Assembly (NCBI GenBank): GCA_001695595.3
Contig: MBPM02000004.1
Coordinates: forward strand, 1,922,001 to 1,986,000
DNA from: Plasmopara viticola
Taxonomy: Eukaryota > Oomycota > Peronosporomycetes > Peronosporales > Peronosporaceae
Direction: 5' to 3'
Length of the DNA: 64,000 bases
The first letter of the stretch is position 1. Every line of letters starts with the position of its first letter. Under the pieces are notes generated by a model. The model was given only the letters and a program-made list of their open reading frames with translations. It ran no database searches and was not told the origin of the DNA. This document shows, piece by piece, positions 21,231 to 32,497 of the stretch. Position numbers and translations under genes: made by a program.

Positions 21231-24200
21231 AATATCATTTCGAACATCAACAAGAAGGTAGTACATAGCATTGTGGAGCAAATAGTTACGCTGTTTGAGG
21301 TCTAATGATTACTCCTTGATGCATATTTATGTAGTTAAAACGCCAAGAAATTATTGTATGATGTTAAACATGAGCCTAAATAAATGTCCGGTCTAGTTAT
21401 GACGTGTAAACATACATAAGGTCTTGGCATTGACATTAACACAACCACATTACATTGGGCAAAAGCCATCGGTAGATCGATTAGATCAAACCAAAAGGAA
21501 GGATGTAAGATTTGAGTTTACGCTTCTTGTCAGCAATACCCAGGGCAGCCTTGCTACACTTGGTAGTTCTCATATTTAATCTACACATGAGTCTTTGGGA
21601 CTAGTTCTCAATAAGGATGAACTGCAGGTCATTGTTTTCAAGGTAGATATACTTTTGCTTGGATCTAAAAATGTGCAACATTTAATTAATGCGAACATCA
21701 AGCTTGTCCGGTTGGGTAACGTCAAGTAAAAAAAGCTAATCTAGTTACGTTTTGATTGCGTTGCTCATAAGGAGTTCGGTGATTGAGTCAGAAGAGCATC
21801 AGGCGACGACTTGAGAGAAGGAAGGACAAAAAGATGAACGCTGCTTTTCTGAAGCAGCTCTGTGGCTGCGCTCTCGTGCAATCAGATAGGACGCAGAATA
21901 GGTAGAAAAAGCTTAAGGTCAATCATTGTTATGCCTAGAAGCACCCAAGCGCTCCAGCTTTGACAGTTCTTTGATACCTGCTAGTAGACTTATATTACCC
22001 ACGATAACCTGCGGATTTATGCCATTCGCAGCTGTTTACCTGTCTTAATAGCATTCAAATTATATGTCTGATAATCTTGTAGCGGGTGCTACCAGCGAGA
22101 CTTGGTTAACGGCCAATGAAATCTACATACACATTATTGCGTCCAAGGTTAAAGAAAATCGACACATTTGATACAATTAATACGTGAATCTGTTCAGGTT
22201 TCTTTTAGAGAAACCTTCCCCACAACAGAAGCAACCTATTGTTGTGTAGATTAGAGTGGTTAGCTCCAATGGCCTTGCGCTGACGATTGATCCAGAGCTA
22301 ATGTCATAATATTCCATATCAAGGACTAGAAATGTCTCCACGCTGTCATGATCTTTTTCGAACCCTAGTGATGTACCCTCAGCCAGTCGATCCGCGTCTG
22401 CTAAAGCAGCTCTATTTTGTAGCACAAGTCAGCCTATTTTGGCTGGTCGCATTATTTTGCCGGCGAACAAAATTATTTGATGCGCCAGAATTTATATAGA
22501 ATCGTAACAGATTTCGGGTAGTCTGTACATTTTTTTTGCGTAACACCTCCACTGGTGATTTCTCATAAGACAGCTGTCAAACTCTAAAAGGCTAAGCTTT
22601 TATAATGTTTCACTCTTCTGAAACTTAGTTTCATCTCAGTAGCGCGCCCTGTCTCTACTAAAGATCTGGCTCTTCTGACCACGGCCATTTAGAAATCGGG
22701 TGAGGAGAAATTTACCCCATCAGGACAAGCATGGGAATTGTACCACGGACATAGCGGTAAATGTGTCTACACTTGCAAACCGGCCAGTAAATGTACTATT
22801 ATGAACCTGAGTCAGTAGGTACACGGAGGCCGCTATTTGGGCAGCTGTATGCCGAGAGTCTATCCACATATAAGTTTCAAAGGCAAACACGCGATCTGTG
22901 GCCTTGCGCTTCATGAAGAGCGAGTCGCTTTAATTCTCTACAGGCGGTCAAAAAAGCTTTTTCAACCATTGATGATGCGTCAGATAGAGTCGTGTGAGAC
23001 GTGGGCCCTGGCTACCTTGTAAACAGTCAACAAGGCTTGTTTGGTGAGCAGCGCTCAAGTCTTAAAGACCGTCAACTCTCTTCGCTTGTAAGTTTAATTC
23101 TTTTAAGATCACGCATTTTTTCTTGCAGGTAAAAAAGCATTTGCAGAGCTCAAATGACGCCAAGAGGAAGGCTGCTCCCAACCAGTCACCAGAATACGAA
23201 GCACTCAAGCAAAGTGGTTTCACAAGTATGTTTCCCGATTTCAGGCCGTCCTCCCATGTGATAATGCACAAACGTCACTCGACCAAATAATTCAAGATCG
23301 AGTCTGCCTTAACAATAAACATATCTTCTAAAAAAATCTGCTTAACTACATTTCCAAGATGGTTACCTCAAAGCAGCAAGCGGCCGCTTGCAGAGATAGT
23401 GGGCTCCGTCGGAAATGCCGCAGACCCAACCAGCGTATTGATGATGCACTCTATAGCACTAATGGACCAGCGTTTCAGGAGTTGGTGGGCAAGATGAGCG
23501 AAATGATTGACGTTCGAAAAACCTTGATTGACACTCTGCAGGCTAGCTTCAGCGGCTTGGCCTCCACATAGAGTCAGACTACTGGAACCCACATACAAGG
23601 GCCAATAGCGTGGGGTGCTGGTAGCTATCCGACCCATTTTTGAATCGAGATTCGTAGATTATGGGAAATGTGAGGCAGTATGCAACTTATTCGCCCCAAC
23701 CAACACTTACCCCTTTTGGTTGCGGTTGGCAAAACAGTCACGCTTTCTGGTGTGATTGCTCGTCCATCATTAGTTATCTGTCCCTAGCTGCCTATATTCA
23801 GATTCAATGGGTACCGAACCTGGTCTGGGGCGACTACTGGAGCATCAAGTTCGGTTCAGGTGCTAACACCAGGGCTACATGCGAATGTGCTTAACTCTGT
23901 TTGTAGAGCCTAAACGTCGTGTGTAGAAGGCCGAAAATACAGCTGCATTCTTACGCTCAAAAAAGCTAGCAAGTAGCAGCGCATACTGCGCGTCCGACAG
24001 ATGAGAAAGGTTGTAAGATACCTTACAAAAGATTCAGGTAAAATGTATACCCGCATATGCGTCAAGTTGATTGTGGAGTACTACCAGGTGTGACGTGGTC
24101 ACACAGCACCTTCCAATAAACTATGCGATCTTTCGATGAGCGACTATTTACAATTGTTCATTTAACATTCTGATTCATTTTTTTAAATGGCTAAAACATT

Positions 24201-25313
24201 TATTTAAAGCCTTCAGATTTTGCACAAACATGTCGACATTCACAGAAGACGAATATCAAATCGTATTCAGCGAGAAAAAAGTTTTCGTAGTCACCGATTT
24301 TATGGTGAAATATGCGTACTACGGATAGATTAGGCACTCAATACCTTTTTTGATAGGTAAAACTATAATCTTTAATTTGCGCTTGTAGCACATTTGTATC
24401 ACTTTTTATGATAAATATTTTGTGAATCCAATTGAGGCCGACACCCTAGCGAAATCAACTCTGAGCACAGCATCAAACAACGAAAAGTATTACAACTTCT
24501 ATTACCGACCGACTGGCAGGGGCTTGTCGTATCGAACCTTTTGTCATTAGTTTTTGCTCAAACGATGGTGGGTACGTATAATTTTAGCGTCCCGTTTTAA
24601 CAGGCTATTAGTACCAGAAAGTCAAGCAGAGTGTCCTCAATCATTGACATTACCGAGAGCATCAAATTTTAATCTCTGCATTGGCTGTGCGAGTCGGATT
24701 GTGATACGAGGTCATTCATATTTTTGTTGCTCTCAAATACAGAAATACGCAATACTATATTCTGCTTTTTTCAGATCGTTTCAAGCACGGCTATGCCACC
24801 TGTTGATCGTGACACAGCATAGCTCAGCGTCAAGTCCGCACATTCTTTGGTTTGGTCGAAGCTGCTGCTATCAAGTGGTGTTGACATTGATCAAGAGACC
24901 ACATTGCCTCTCTGAAGGTGACTACGGCGACCGGCTGACGACTTGTTTGTATATCAGGTTGCTGGTAGAATTGACCTTTTTTATCAAAAGCATGCTATTG
25001 GACAGCAAGTAAAAGGTAATGGAAGTTGTGGAGAGTCTCAAATTCGCGGGTATCGTTTGGTATTGGAAGAGAGAGGAGCAATGTGCTTGTCTGATATGGT
25101 CGGGAATTTCTCAGACAAGTTTGTATATGCTATTCGTGCTACAAATTTCGACAGAAATCAATTGCTTTGGGCACTGTTATAGATAATTGAATAATTGTAA
25201 ATGGAAAGTTTATCGGATTCACAGTGTATAGTATGATAATAACTCTGTAATCGGCTAAATTGTGCATTTATTTAGCGAGGTGTAGGCTAATAGCAGAGAA
25301 GAATATTAGGTTA
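21231..25313. other. Intergenic, scattered unassigned coding-like debris
   Basis: No intact gene. Plus-strand fragments near 22190-22480, 23359-23570, 23660-23890 and 24760-25180 have protein-like composition (the last includes V-A-G-R-I-D-L-F-Y-Q-K) but are interrupted by stops and match nothing I know. The stretch 24092-24144 resembles the LTR-like debris near 8890. Confidence 0.3.
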
Positions 25314-25324
25314 TAAGACAAAAC
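25314..25324. repeat. Target-site duplication of copy B, left
   Basis: TAAGACAAAAC is identical to 25585-25595. Confidence 0.8.
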
Positions 25325-25584
25325 CGGTGCCTTCGGGCATCTGCAGGTCTCTAACGAGTCCTACCCTCGACGCGACGGTCTCCAGCACCAGAGCGCCACC
25401 TGGGCTCTTACCAAGTCAGAGATAAACAAAATGATGGAAGACTCTCACGACCTCGGTGCTGGCTGCACTGCCCGCCGAACGAGACCCGACGTATGCGGAC
25501 ACCACTTTATGCCGTGGACTAGCCAGACTGAGCCTAGCACGTGCATAAATTGGCAACGCGATAACGTAATACATTCCATTACAT
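25325..25584 (+). mobile_element. SINE-like retroelement, copy B (5' truncated)
   Basis: Copy of 260 bp in plus orientation, matching the 3' portion of copies A and C from about the GGGCATCTGCAGGTCTCTAA segment on. It is flanked by a perfect 11-bp duplication TAAGACAAAAC (25314-25324 and 25585-25595) and ends in a TACATTCCATTACAT-type tail. Loss of the 5' end with an intact target duplication is the classic result of incomplete reverse transcription. Confidence 0.85.
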
Positions 25585-25595
25585 TAAGACAAAAC
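25585..25595. repeat. Target-site duplication of copy B, right
   Basis: TAAGACAAAAC is identical to 25314-25324. Confidence 0.8.
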
Positions 25596-26493
25596 ATTTG
25601 AGAGATCTATTCGGTGACTTCTTTTCGTGCCACAGTTTCCGACTGTAACTCGTAGACTTAGTATTTTTGCCGTCAAGAGCTTAATTAAAAGCCTGTGAGG
25701 GGTGCCTTCGCCGTGACCGTGCCTAGCGAAACATTTCAGCTGAAGGTGGGCGTGAAGGTAAGCAAATGTATAAAAAAATGGTTAGCGTAAACATTGGCGT
25801 GGACAAGTAAATTCATGAAAATTCACTTTAAATAATTCCTCACTTGTCCACTTACACTGTATCTGCCTTAGGCATGATGCAACGATTGTACAATGATATC
25901 AAAAATTTGGTCACAATCTAAGGCTGTATTCCACTCATTAGGATTTGCGTCGAAAAGGTAGTCGCTTCTGCGGTCGATACTTTATTATTACACCTGGCAA
26001 GGGCAGAGCTTAACTTGCTAAGGAGCTTGACGCTAACCTCCTCACAACCGCATGGAAGGCCATCTTCTTCTCACATGTCAATTGCGCAACTTTTATCCAA
26101 TTGGGGTAAATGACCAATATTAACGACCATACTTGCCAGATGCTGAAATTATCACAGAATGAAGCCAGGATCTTTGCGCTGCACCTTTGGTGACCACAGA
26201 ACTTGGCGATATGGTCGACATCATCATTTATAGCGCTGAACTCAACAGAATAACATTTGACTTGAACCAACCATTGACATTTCTCGTCACAAAAATTACG
26301 CGTTTTTTTTTAATATTATTAAGCTCGACGTTATAGTGACTACCCGTATCGATAACAAGCATCTACGTGTTTTTTTGCACGTGAGATAGTTGGATATTAA
26401 AACGCACGTAAGAGGCTACATACGCCGATGTAAATATATATTTTAAAAAGGTATTCAGCCCCTTATTTAAGAGTCAAAGGCAAAGTAGACAAT
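25596..26493. other. Intergenic, 3' flank of permease
   Basis: The minus frame 26270-26010 (86 codons) looks protein-like (H-I-A-K-F-C-G-H-Q-R-C) but is isolated and unassigned; it may be transposon debris. Nothing else is supported. Confidence 0.3.
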
Positions 26494-28575
26494 TTATGCC
26501 GTAATGACACGCACGCCGACTGTCAAGACGCGCTCAGCCGAAATGATATCGGGCTGCGTGATAAACATCATGTTCCGTGGCACTTTCATCGAGCGAGACA
26601 GCCACTCGATCATTGCAGGACCAAAGTCACCTTGCACCGACACAAAGTCGACGCGAATCTTGGGATAAATGTAGTCGAACAACGCCACGACTTCTCGAAA
26701 CGCTGAAAGCACGGAAGCATCTTCTTCCGAATCCTTAAACACGTGAACGATGCGCAGCGTGTTCGTCTGTTCGTTACGACGTACATAGATGATGGCCTTG
26801 TTGATCACAGTCAAGTCCGGGGCCTTGCAAAAGAAGACGATGGGGGCGTCTCGAATGCTCACGATTTTGTTTGCAATCGTTCGACCGCCTCGTGCACCAG
26901 TGTGTTCCACTTCGGACGACGTGTTTGGTGAGAGACCGACTTCAATCGCTTTCCCATGTTGCGAAGGCGCCATCTTCTTCATCAGGACGAGGATGCATCG
27001 AAGAATCATCACGCGTTCAAACATGATGAACATGACAAACATGACAATGATAAAGTAGATGGCAAAGTACATGAGCACTTCGGGATCGCCAAGCAAATTG
27101 GCGAAAATGGCAAGAACCACCAGAAGAAAGCCAATGATGACTGTGGCCCATGGAGCGTGAACGTCGCGAGGAATCTCGGACCGCTTGGCCTTTAGCAGCA
27201 TGCAGGCGCATGAAAACATGGCCATCAGGCCAAGAAAGGCGTATGTGTACACACCATTCACTGTAGTGGCATCAGCGTTCAGAATGAGTACGAGACTTGA
27301 CGAGAGAAGGAAATAGATGCCAATAATGTAGTGCGGAGTCCCACGCAATTTGTTTGTTTTTGCAAGAAAAGAGGGTAGCACACGGTCCGTCGATAGACGC
27401 CGAACGAGACCGCAGATACCAATGTACGACGTCAGTACGGCACCGGAGAGTACAACGAAGGCATCGACACAAATCCACGACTCGAACCAGCTTCCCACGG
27501 CTTCTCGAGCAACTATTGCAAGTAGATCATCGGAGCTTTCGTAGATTCCTCCCTCACCCTCAAGTGGCAAGACGGCGAGGATGCCGACGCCAAGACCAAC
27601 ATTAAAGGATGTCACGAGGGCCCACATATTGCGAAGAGTCTGACGGAAGACGCCAGGTTTCTGCTCTTCAACAAAGTTGGACGAGGACTCAAACCCAGTG
27701 ATACCCAGCATCGAGGCCCCAAAGCCAAAGAAGATGGCGGTAAAGACATTGCCGTCGAGCATGGACCCCGCGAAATCGACCTCGGGGTACCCAGTGTGCA
27801 TGTTTTCGCGAAACACGTGCGAGTGTTGAATGCCATAGACCACACACGACACAAAGAGGATGACAAGCACGACAATGTGGTGCAAAAAAATAACCACAGC
27901 TACACGAGAACTCTCGGAAATGCCAATCACCGTCAAGACAGCAAAAACTCCTAGAAGGATAATCGTCGAGCCCACAATGGGAATGTCAATCAAGTTGTTC
28001 AAGTAGCGGACCCCAGACGTCGCTGAAACAACGCCAGTGGCAATGTAGGACAAGATACTGAGACAGGCAGCCACCGCGGCCGTGCGCTTCGAGGTCGTGT
28101 TTAAGAGGGCGTTGTAGGTGCCACCATTCATCGGAATGGCCGTGACGACTTCCTCGTAGATGAAGCGAAAGAAGTAAAGCACCGTGGAGACCAGGATCAA
28201 TGGAATGGGCATGAGTTTCCCGGCTTTGGCTGCCACGGACGACGCCGAGTAGAGGACACTGGACAGAATATCGTTCCCCGAGATGGCCGTGGCGGGTAGC
28301 TGGCCCAATAAATTTCTAGGCTGGTTGAGCTCCGTTTCAATTGCGTTCAATTCATCTGGCGGGACCTGCACGTGTTCCGAGCTCCCCGAGTCTGGAAACT
28401 GCCATTTCGGGCCCTTGTACGCGCCTTCGACGATCTCAATCTCGACCTTGCGTCGTCGTAAATTCACAGCGTTGGCGCTAGGAGTGAAGCCGGTGAAACG
28501 TGGTGACGCAATCTCCATGTAAGCCGAGGACGGCCCTTGGAGCCTTTCACTAAATTCGTCGTCGGCTCTCGTCAT
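26494..28575 (-). CDS. APC-family amino acid permease with C-terminal soluble domain
   Basis: Intact 693-residue frame; the first ATG is at 28575 (the open frame extends further only through non-ATG codons). Residues 1-100 are a hydrophilic cytosolic tail. The core has about 12 hydrophobic segments. Family features seen are S-G-N-D-I-L-S-S-V-L-Y near the first span, N-G-G-T-Y-N-A-L-L-N-T-T-S-K, and G-I-T-G-F-E-S-S-S-N-F-V-E-E. These place it with APC-superfamily amino acid transporters, which move amino acids or polyamines across a membrane using an ion gradient. After the last span, roughly residues 565-693 form a soluble alpha/beta region (I-V-F-F-C-K-A-P-D, I-R-V-D-F-V-S-V-Q-G) that resembles a universal-stress-protein-like regulatory domain. 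Substrate cannot be told. No introns. Confidence 0.88.
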   Translation of the reverse strand: MTRADDEFSERLQGPSSAYMEIASPRFTGFTPSANAVNLRRRKVEIEIVEGAYKGPKWQFPDSGSSEHVQVPPDELNAIETELNQPRNLLGQLPATAISGNDILSSVLYSASSVAAKAGKLMPIPLILVSTVLYFFRFIYEEVVTAIPMNGGTYNALLNTTSKRTAAVAACLSILSYIATGVVSATSGVRYLNNLIDIPIVGSTIILLGVFAVLTVIGISESSRVAVVIFLHHIVVLVILFVSCVVYGIQHSHVFRENMHTGYPEVDFAGSMLDGNVFTAIFFGFGASMLGITGFESSSNFVEEQKPGVFRQTLRNMWALVTSFNVGLGVGILAVLPLEGEGGIYESSDDLLAIVAREAVGSWFESWICVDAFVVLSGAVLTSYIGICGLVRRLSTDRVLPSFLAKTNKLRGTPHYIIGIYFLLSSSLVLILNADATTVNGVYTYAFLGLMAMFSCACMLLKAKRSEIPRDVHAPWATVIIGFLLVVLAIFANLLGDPEVLMYFAIYFIIVMFVMFIMFERVMILRCILVLMKKMAPSQHGKAIEVGLSPNTSSEVEHTGARGGRTIANKIVSIRDAPIVFFCKAPDLTVINKAIIYVRRNEQTNTLRIVHVFKDSEEDASVLSAFREVVALFDYIYPKIRVDFVSVQGDFGPAMIEWLSRSMKVPRNMMFITQPDIISAERVLTVGVRVITA

Positions 28576-28591
28576 GGAGCTCCAAACCTTG

Positions 28592-28606
28592 AAAAACGAG
28601 AAATGC
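28592..28606 (-). promoter_or_regulatory. Oomycete initiator-like element upstream of the permease
   Basis: On the minus strand GCATTTCTCGTTTTT lies 17-31 bp before the ATG at 28575. It agrees with the CATTYYNCAWTTT core of the oomycete Inr at all but one position. Short leaders are usual in oomycetes. Experimental support is absent. Confidence 0.45.
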
Positions 28607-29099
28607 TTTCGACGATGTTGTGCGGGCGTTGTGAGGGTGTCGTCTCTCCGAAGTCCTATACGAATGCAGAGCTTACAGTACGGGTCACTCCCTCTATTCT
28701 GCGGGATCTGCACATGTCAAATAAAACAGGTTCCGAAACCCTTGCTTGTTGTACCCATCTCTTATCGTCTTGGATAAGAAATATTTGTTCTTAGAGGTAG
28801 CCACGATGGATCGTTCTTAATACTATAGGACGTTGGCTATGTAGATATACCTATAGAGGCGCTGCTTGTGATCCCGTTTTATTAGGTTTTGCAGGAATAA
28901 AATGTATTGGCGGCGATAGCAAAAGCTTCGAATCTGATGAGGCAGTATCGACAATTTGATCTCGTATCTTATTACAATGGATTTCGTTCGCGCTAAAAAC
29001 AACTTTAACCATTGTATTGATCTCGTGTGGCGGAATGATTTACAAATTTGCTCTATCGATATCCAAGGTGTCTGAGAGTCGCCAACATTTCATTTATGC
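28607..29099. other. Intergenic
   Basis: 5' flank of the permease; the permease frame stays open to about 28713 but has no ATG there. No other feature seen. Confidence 0.35.
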
Positions 29100-29291
29100 T
29101 CAAAAGTGCCCCAAGGGCTGTTGAAAGTTAGACGCGTGCATTCGTGGCATTGCGGGATGACTTTGAGTATCGTCAACTTTAAGCGTGTTTGTTTTTGAGC
29201 AGATAACCGCAAGAGCCATTGCCAGATTGAGTAAATATCGCCGCAACATGCAGCTTGTCACGAAAGGGATTTTTAATGCATCAGTCGACAT
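29100..29291 (-). CDS. Small candidate secreted peptide, doubtful
   Basis: ATG-started frame of 63 codons. An internal Met at 29249 begins M-L-R-R-Y-L-L-N-L-A-M-A-L-A-V-I-C-S, which has the shape of a signal peptide; a 30-residue polar tail follows. The layout recalls the N-terminus of oomycete secreted effectors, but no RxLR or EER motif is present and the protein stops early. It may be a truncated effector gene or a chance frame. Confidence 0.25.
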   Translation of the reverse strand: MSTDALKIPFVTSCMLRRYLLNLAMALAVICSKTNTLKVDDTQSHPAMPRMHASNFQQPLGHF

Positions 29292-30421
29292 CCAGTTTTT
29301 TTTTTTCGCATCTTTGCTGGCTCCTTGCGCTGTATATGCTACTGCTACTTAAACAGCTAATCTCTAGAAATTAATCAGCAGACGACATCTTTTCCACATG
29401 CGTTGCACCAAACTTTACCGAATCTCTTTCCCACTTGCTATAGATTCAAAGATCATGCCTTCACGGTCTGCTCGATGGCCACTGTCGCAATGGATACCAC
29501 GTCCTGTCTGACAATCAACGCAAACAATAATTTTATGTAAGCTGAGCAATTTTGACCCGGGATATGCACGGCCTTTTATATGACAGAGTGGTAATTGATC
29601 CCATACCTGGCAGGCACAAAGCTTTGCTTGCTGAAGCTCTTTAAACTCTGCTTACTTATGAAATTCTGCACAATTTACTTTGCAGGCCCTGAATAGCTGT
29701 GGATACCTGACCTCTTCGCTGCCAATTTTCTACCTCAGATGCGCTATTACGATACACGCAATGCCAACTATTAGGATTGTGTATTCTTGCTTTTTTTTGA
29801 GACATCCCTAATCCAGCAAATTGATACCCTCTCTACACCGATAACCGCGCTGGATTTCTTCAAATAATACCATAATTCACTTTAAATTTTAATGACCCGC
29901 TCAACGCAAACATGTCAAAGGTACTTCACATAAGTGTCTGACAAAGATCCTGACGGCAAGAAACTTTGCCGAGTCGGCAGGCTGCAGTCGATGTGGCATG
30001 GTGCAAAGTCTATAAACAGAGCTCTATTATGTATTGTCACACTTTCGCTGGGATATACGGTATTAAGCTTTTTAATAGTAAGAACATTCGGTAACGGTTT
30101 CTGCACCATAAAATCGATCATTGTGTTATATATATATTATATATATATGAAGTCTTTATAGACGAACGGGAATAAGTTCTTGACGGCATAAGCTTTTCCA
30201 AAAATCTTTGCTTTTTCTGAAAAGGATAATTTGATTATATTTAACGGATCATTTTACCGGTGTATAACTCTGTGCTTTATCGCTGTGTGTATTCACTAAT
30301 AATGTATATGCTATTTAATTGGGAATCACACAACTCAAGGATGTTCACTAGTGAGAGTTTAAAGCTACCTACGACACAATTCAAGCGTCTACGGCCATCT
30401 GAGTGCCACGAGCCCCCGTGC
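29292..30421. other. Intergenic
   Basis: AT-rich DNA with a TATATA microsatellite near 30127-30148. The small frames on both strands show no motif. Confidence 0.4.
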
Positions 30422-32497
30422 CTAAGTGAGTTTAGTAATATCGATATTTTTCAAGTCATTCCACGAGATTGTCGACGGATAAACCAAATCAGCCGTTTCG
30501 CGCACGGAACTGTCCGGATAAATCTCGTAGACGAAAATGTTGGTGAATCGCACACGTGACAGCTTCATCACAATCAAGGGCAAAAGGTCTTGAGCTCCAA
30601 TCAAAAACTTTTTGTTTAATATCAAAAACCCGTTGCTATAGATAGCATCGTTTGTTGCAGCAAGTCGATTCTCCCACATGGTGTAGTTGTCATAGCCTGC
30701 GATGATCCCAGTGCGCTTGCTTAGTGCTGCGCCTGTGGCGACCTCAAACGATGTGCGTTTGTTTTCGGGTAATGTCGTCGTGTAGGCACTCAATTTCCTC
30801 TTTTCGTTACTCTGCGTCAAGTCAATATTTACGTACCGAAGGGCTTTTCGGACCGCAATAAAGGCTGCAATTAGCATTATTGGAGAAAAGATTGTCATAA
30901 TCGTCAAAAAGACAACTAGGGACCGATCTTTGATAATCTCATACGCCGTCATGACTCTCATGGGCGATAACCTGGCGAATCCAGGGCTAGCTTTCATGAG
31001 CCCGTTCGTAGTGTCGGCCAACGCCAAGGCTGTAATTTTGCTTTTTGATGTAGGAAAGAGCTTGACCAGCTCAATGCGGTATCCCCAGCCAAATTCAAAG
31101 GTTGCGAACACGATTAGCGGATCCACACGTTCGCGTGTGATGAAACACAAAAAACTTGCCGCCGACAAGAAAAACACCAGCAAATCCGCGTGTACGAGCT
31201 CAGGGCGGTAATAGATGAGATCGAGACCCGTACAAGACTGTCCGATGAAAATACACATTTTCGTGATCGTCCAGAATCCGTTTACGCAGTTGCATAGAAT
31301 GACAAGGATGCCTCGGTACATGAGCGAACCGGAGATTGTGCTAAAAGCGTCTCCTACCCACAGGTGGCCAGAGCGCATGCGTCGGTACATGACAAACGAC
31401 AGCACACAAAGGTTAAAGATAATATCAACCGCAAAGACGCCATGAACAGCGTGCGCCCAGGCCCAAGTGTCATGCAGCACAGCCCGAACTTTCCACGACC
31501 AGCTCCCTAGCTCTGCGACTGGGTCCATTGGTAAGTTCCAATGCATTGTTTCAATGTTTGACTGAGCTTTCGGATCATTACGGTAGCGTCCGAATTGTCG
31601 CACCGTACGGACGACTTTGGCGGGGTCTCGAGTCCGCGGGTTTGCCAGAGTTTCGAGCAGCCAGCAATTGTTAATGTCGACCCCAATAAGCTTCGAATAT
31701 AGAAATTCTGGTTCAGCGACGAACGGATAATTATACGCGATGGCAATATCGTGGGTTACGGTTGCGGCTCTGACATCGTTAATCGCGGCAACAAGAAGTA
31801 GAGTGGCAGGGCCCTGTTGGTAGTGCTTGTCTACCACGTAGTCCTGAGTTGATATAGACGTTGATAATAGCATCACGTCCGTTTTATTAGACTTTCGTCG
31901 AACGAGGTAGTACACGCGGGCAGTACTCATGTCACCTGCCGTGAGCAAGTCAAATGTACAGTCGATTACTGGTGCTACTAATTCCAGCTCCGTCACGTAT
32001 GACAAGTTGTAGGAAGCATACATTTGTAGTCTTGAAAAGATAAAGCGAAGAAATGTGTTGCTGTAAATGTCATCATTATATTTTGGTACGTTTGAGCACC
32101 CAATCGATGATTGGGTTTCACTTGACTCGAGGTAGATTGAAATGTCTAGAGGAGAGGTGGAGCCGTTCAGGACTTGCTGGACAAGAGGACTTGCCTGGAT
32201 TGTTGAGGTGCCAGCATATTTAAGGATCAGGCCAGCCTCAAGTGGCTGAACAGGCAAGTTGTGAGACACGGTTCCGTTAAGAACGATCATTGCCGTCACA
32301 AATGAGTGTAAAGACATTTTGACATAGAAAATAGCGACACCAAATACCGCGAGCCGATGTAATGTTACAATGGCTCGCGTGAGCCCACCGTTAGTGCTGG
32401 TGGGTGATTGCAGAGATCCACTTTGCCCTAATTGTGATATACTGGGCTGCGATTTATGTGGACTTTCTGAGAAGTTCTTGAATGCTTGGCTTGTCAT
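30422..32497 (-). CDS. Large multi-pass membrane protein of unknown function
   Basis: Intact 691-residue frame; the first ATG is at 32497, while the frame before it is open only through a GTG. After a polar N-terminus come a hydrophobic segment (V-F-G-V-A-I-F-Y-V-K), a long central hydrophilic region with several N-x-S/T sites that is probably outside the cytoplasm, and about five further hydrophobic segments (for example A-V-D-I-I-F-N-L-C-V-L-S-F-V-M-Y and V-F-L-T-I-M-T-I-F-S-P-I-M-L-I). A cytosolic tail of about 150 residues with V-Y-E-I-Y-P-D-S-S ends the protein. The look is that of oomycete-specific membrane proteins that occur as large families in Phytophthora. I do not know its substrate or role. 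No introns. Confidence 0.75.
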   Translation of the reverse strand: MTSQAFKNFSESPHKSQPSISQLGQSGSLQSPTSTNGGLTRAIVTLHRLAVFGVAIFYVKMSLHSFVTAMIVLNGTVSHNLPVQPLEAGLILKYAGTSTIQASPLVQQVLNGSTSPLDISIYLESSETQSSIGCSNVPKYNDDIYSNTFLRFIFSRLQMYASYNLSYVTELELVAPVIDCTFDLLTAGDMSTARVYYLVRRKSNKTDVMLLSTSISTQDYVVDKHYQQGPATLLLVAAINDVRAATVTHDIAIAYNYPFVAEPEFLYSKLIGVDINNCWLLETLANPRTRDPAKVVRTVRQFGRYRNDPKAQSNIETMHWNLPMDPVAELGSWSWKVRAVLHDTWAWAHAVHGVFAVDIIFNLCVLSFVMYRRMRSGHLWVGDAFSTISGSLMYRGILVILCNCVNGFWTITKMCIFIGQSCTGLDLIYYRPELVHADLLVFFLSAASFLCFITRERVDPLIVFATFEFGWGYRIELVKLFPTSKSKITALALADTTNGLMKASPGFARLSPMRVMTAYEIIKDRSLVVFLTIMTIFSPIMLIAAFIAVRKALRYVNIDLTQSNEKRKLSAYTTTLPENKRTSFEVATGAALSKRTGIIAGYDNYTMWENRLAATNDAIYSNGFLILNKKFLIGAQDLLPLIVMKLSRVRFTNIFVYEIYPDSSVRETADLVYPSTISWNDLKNIDITKLT

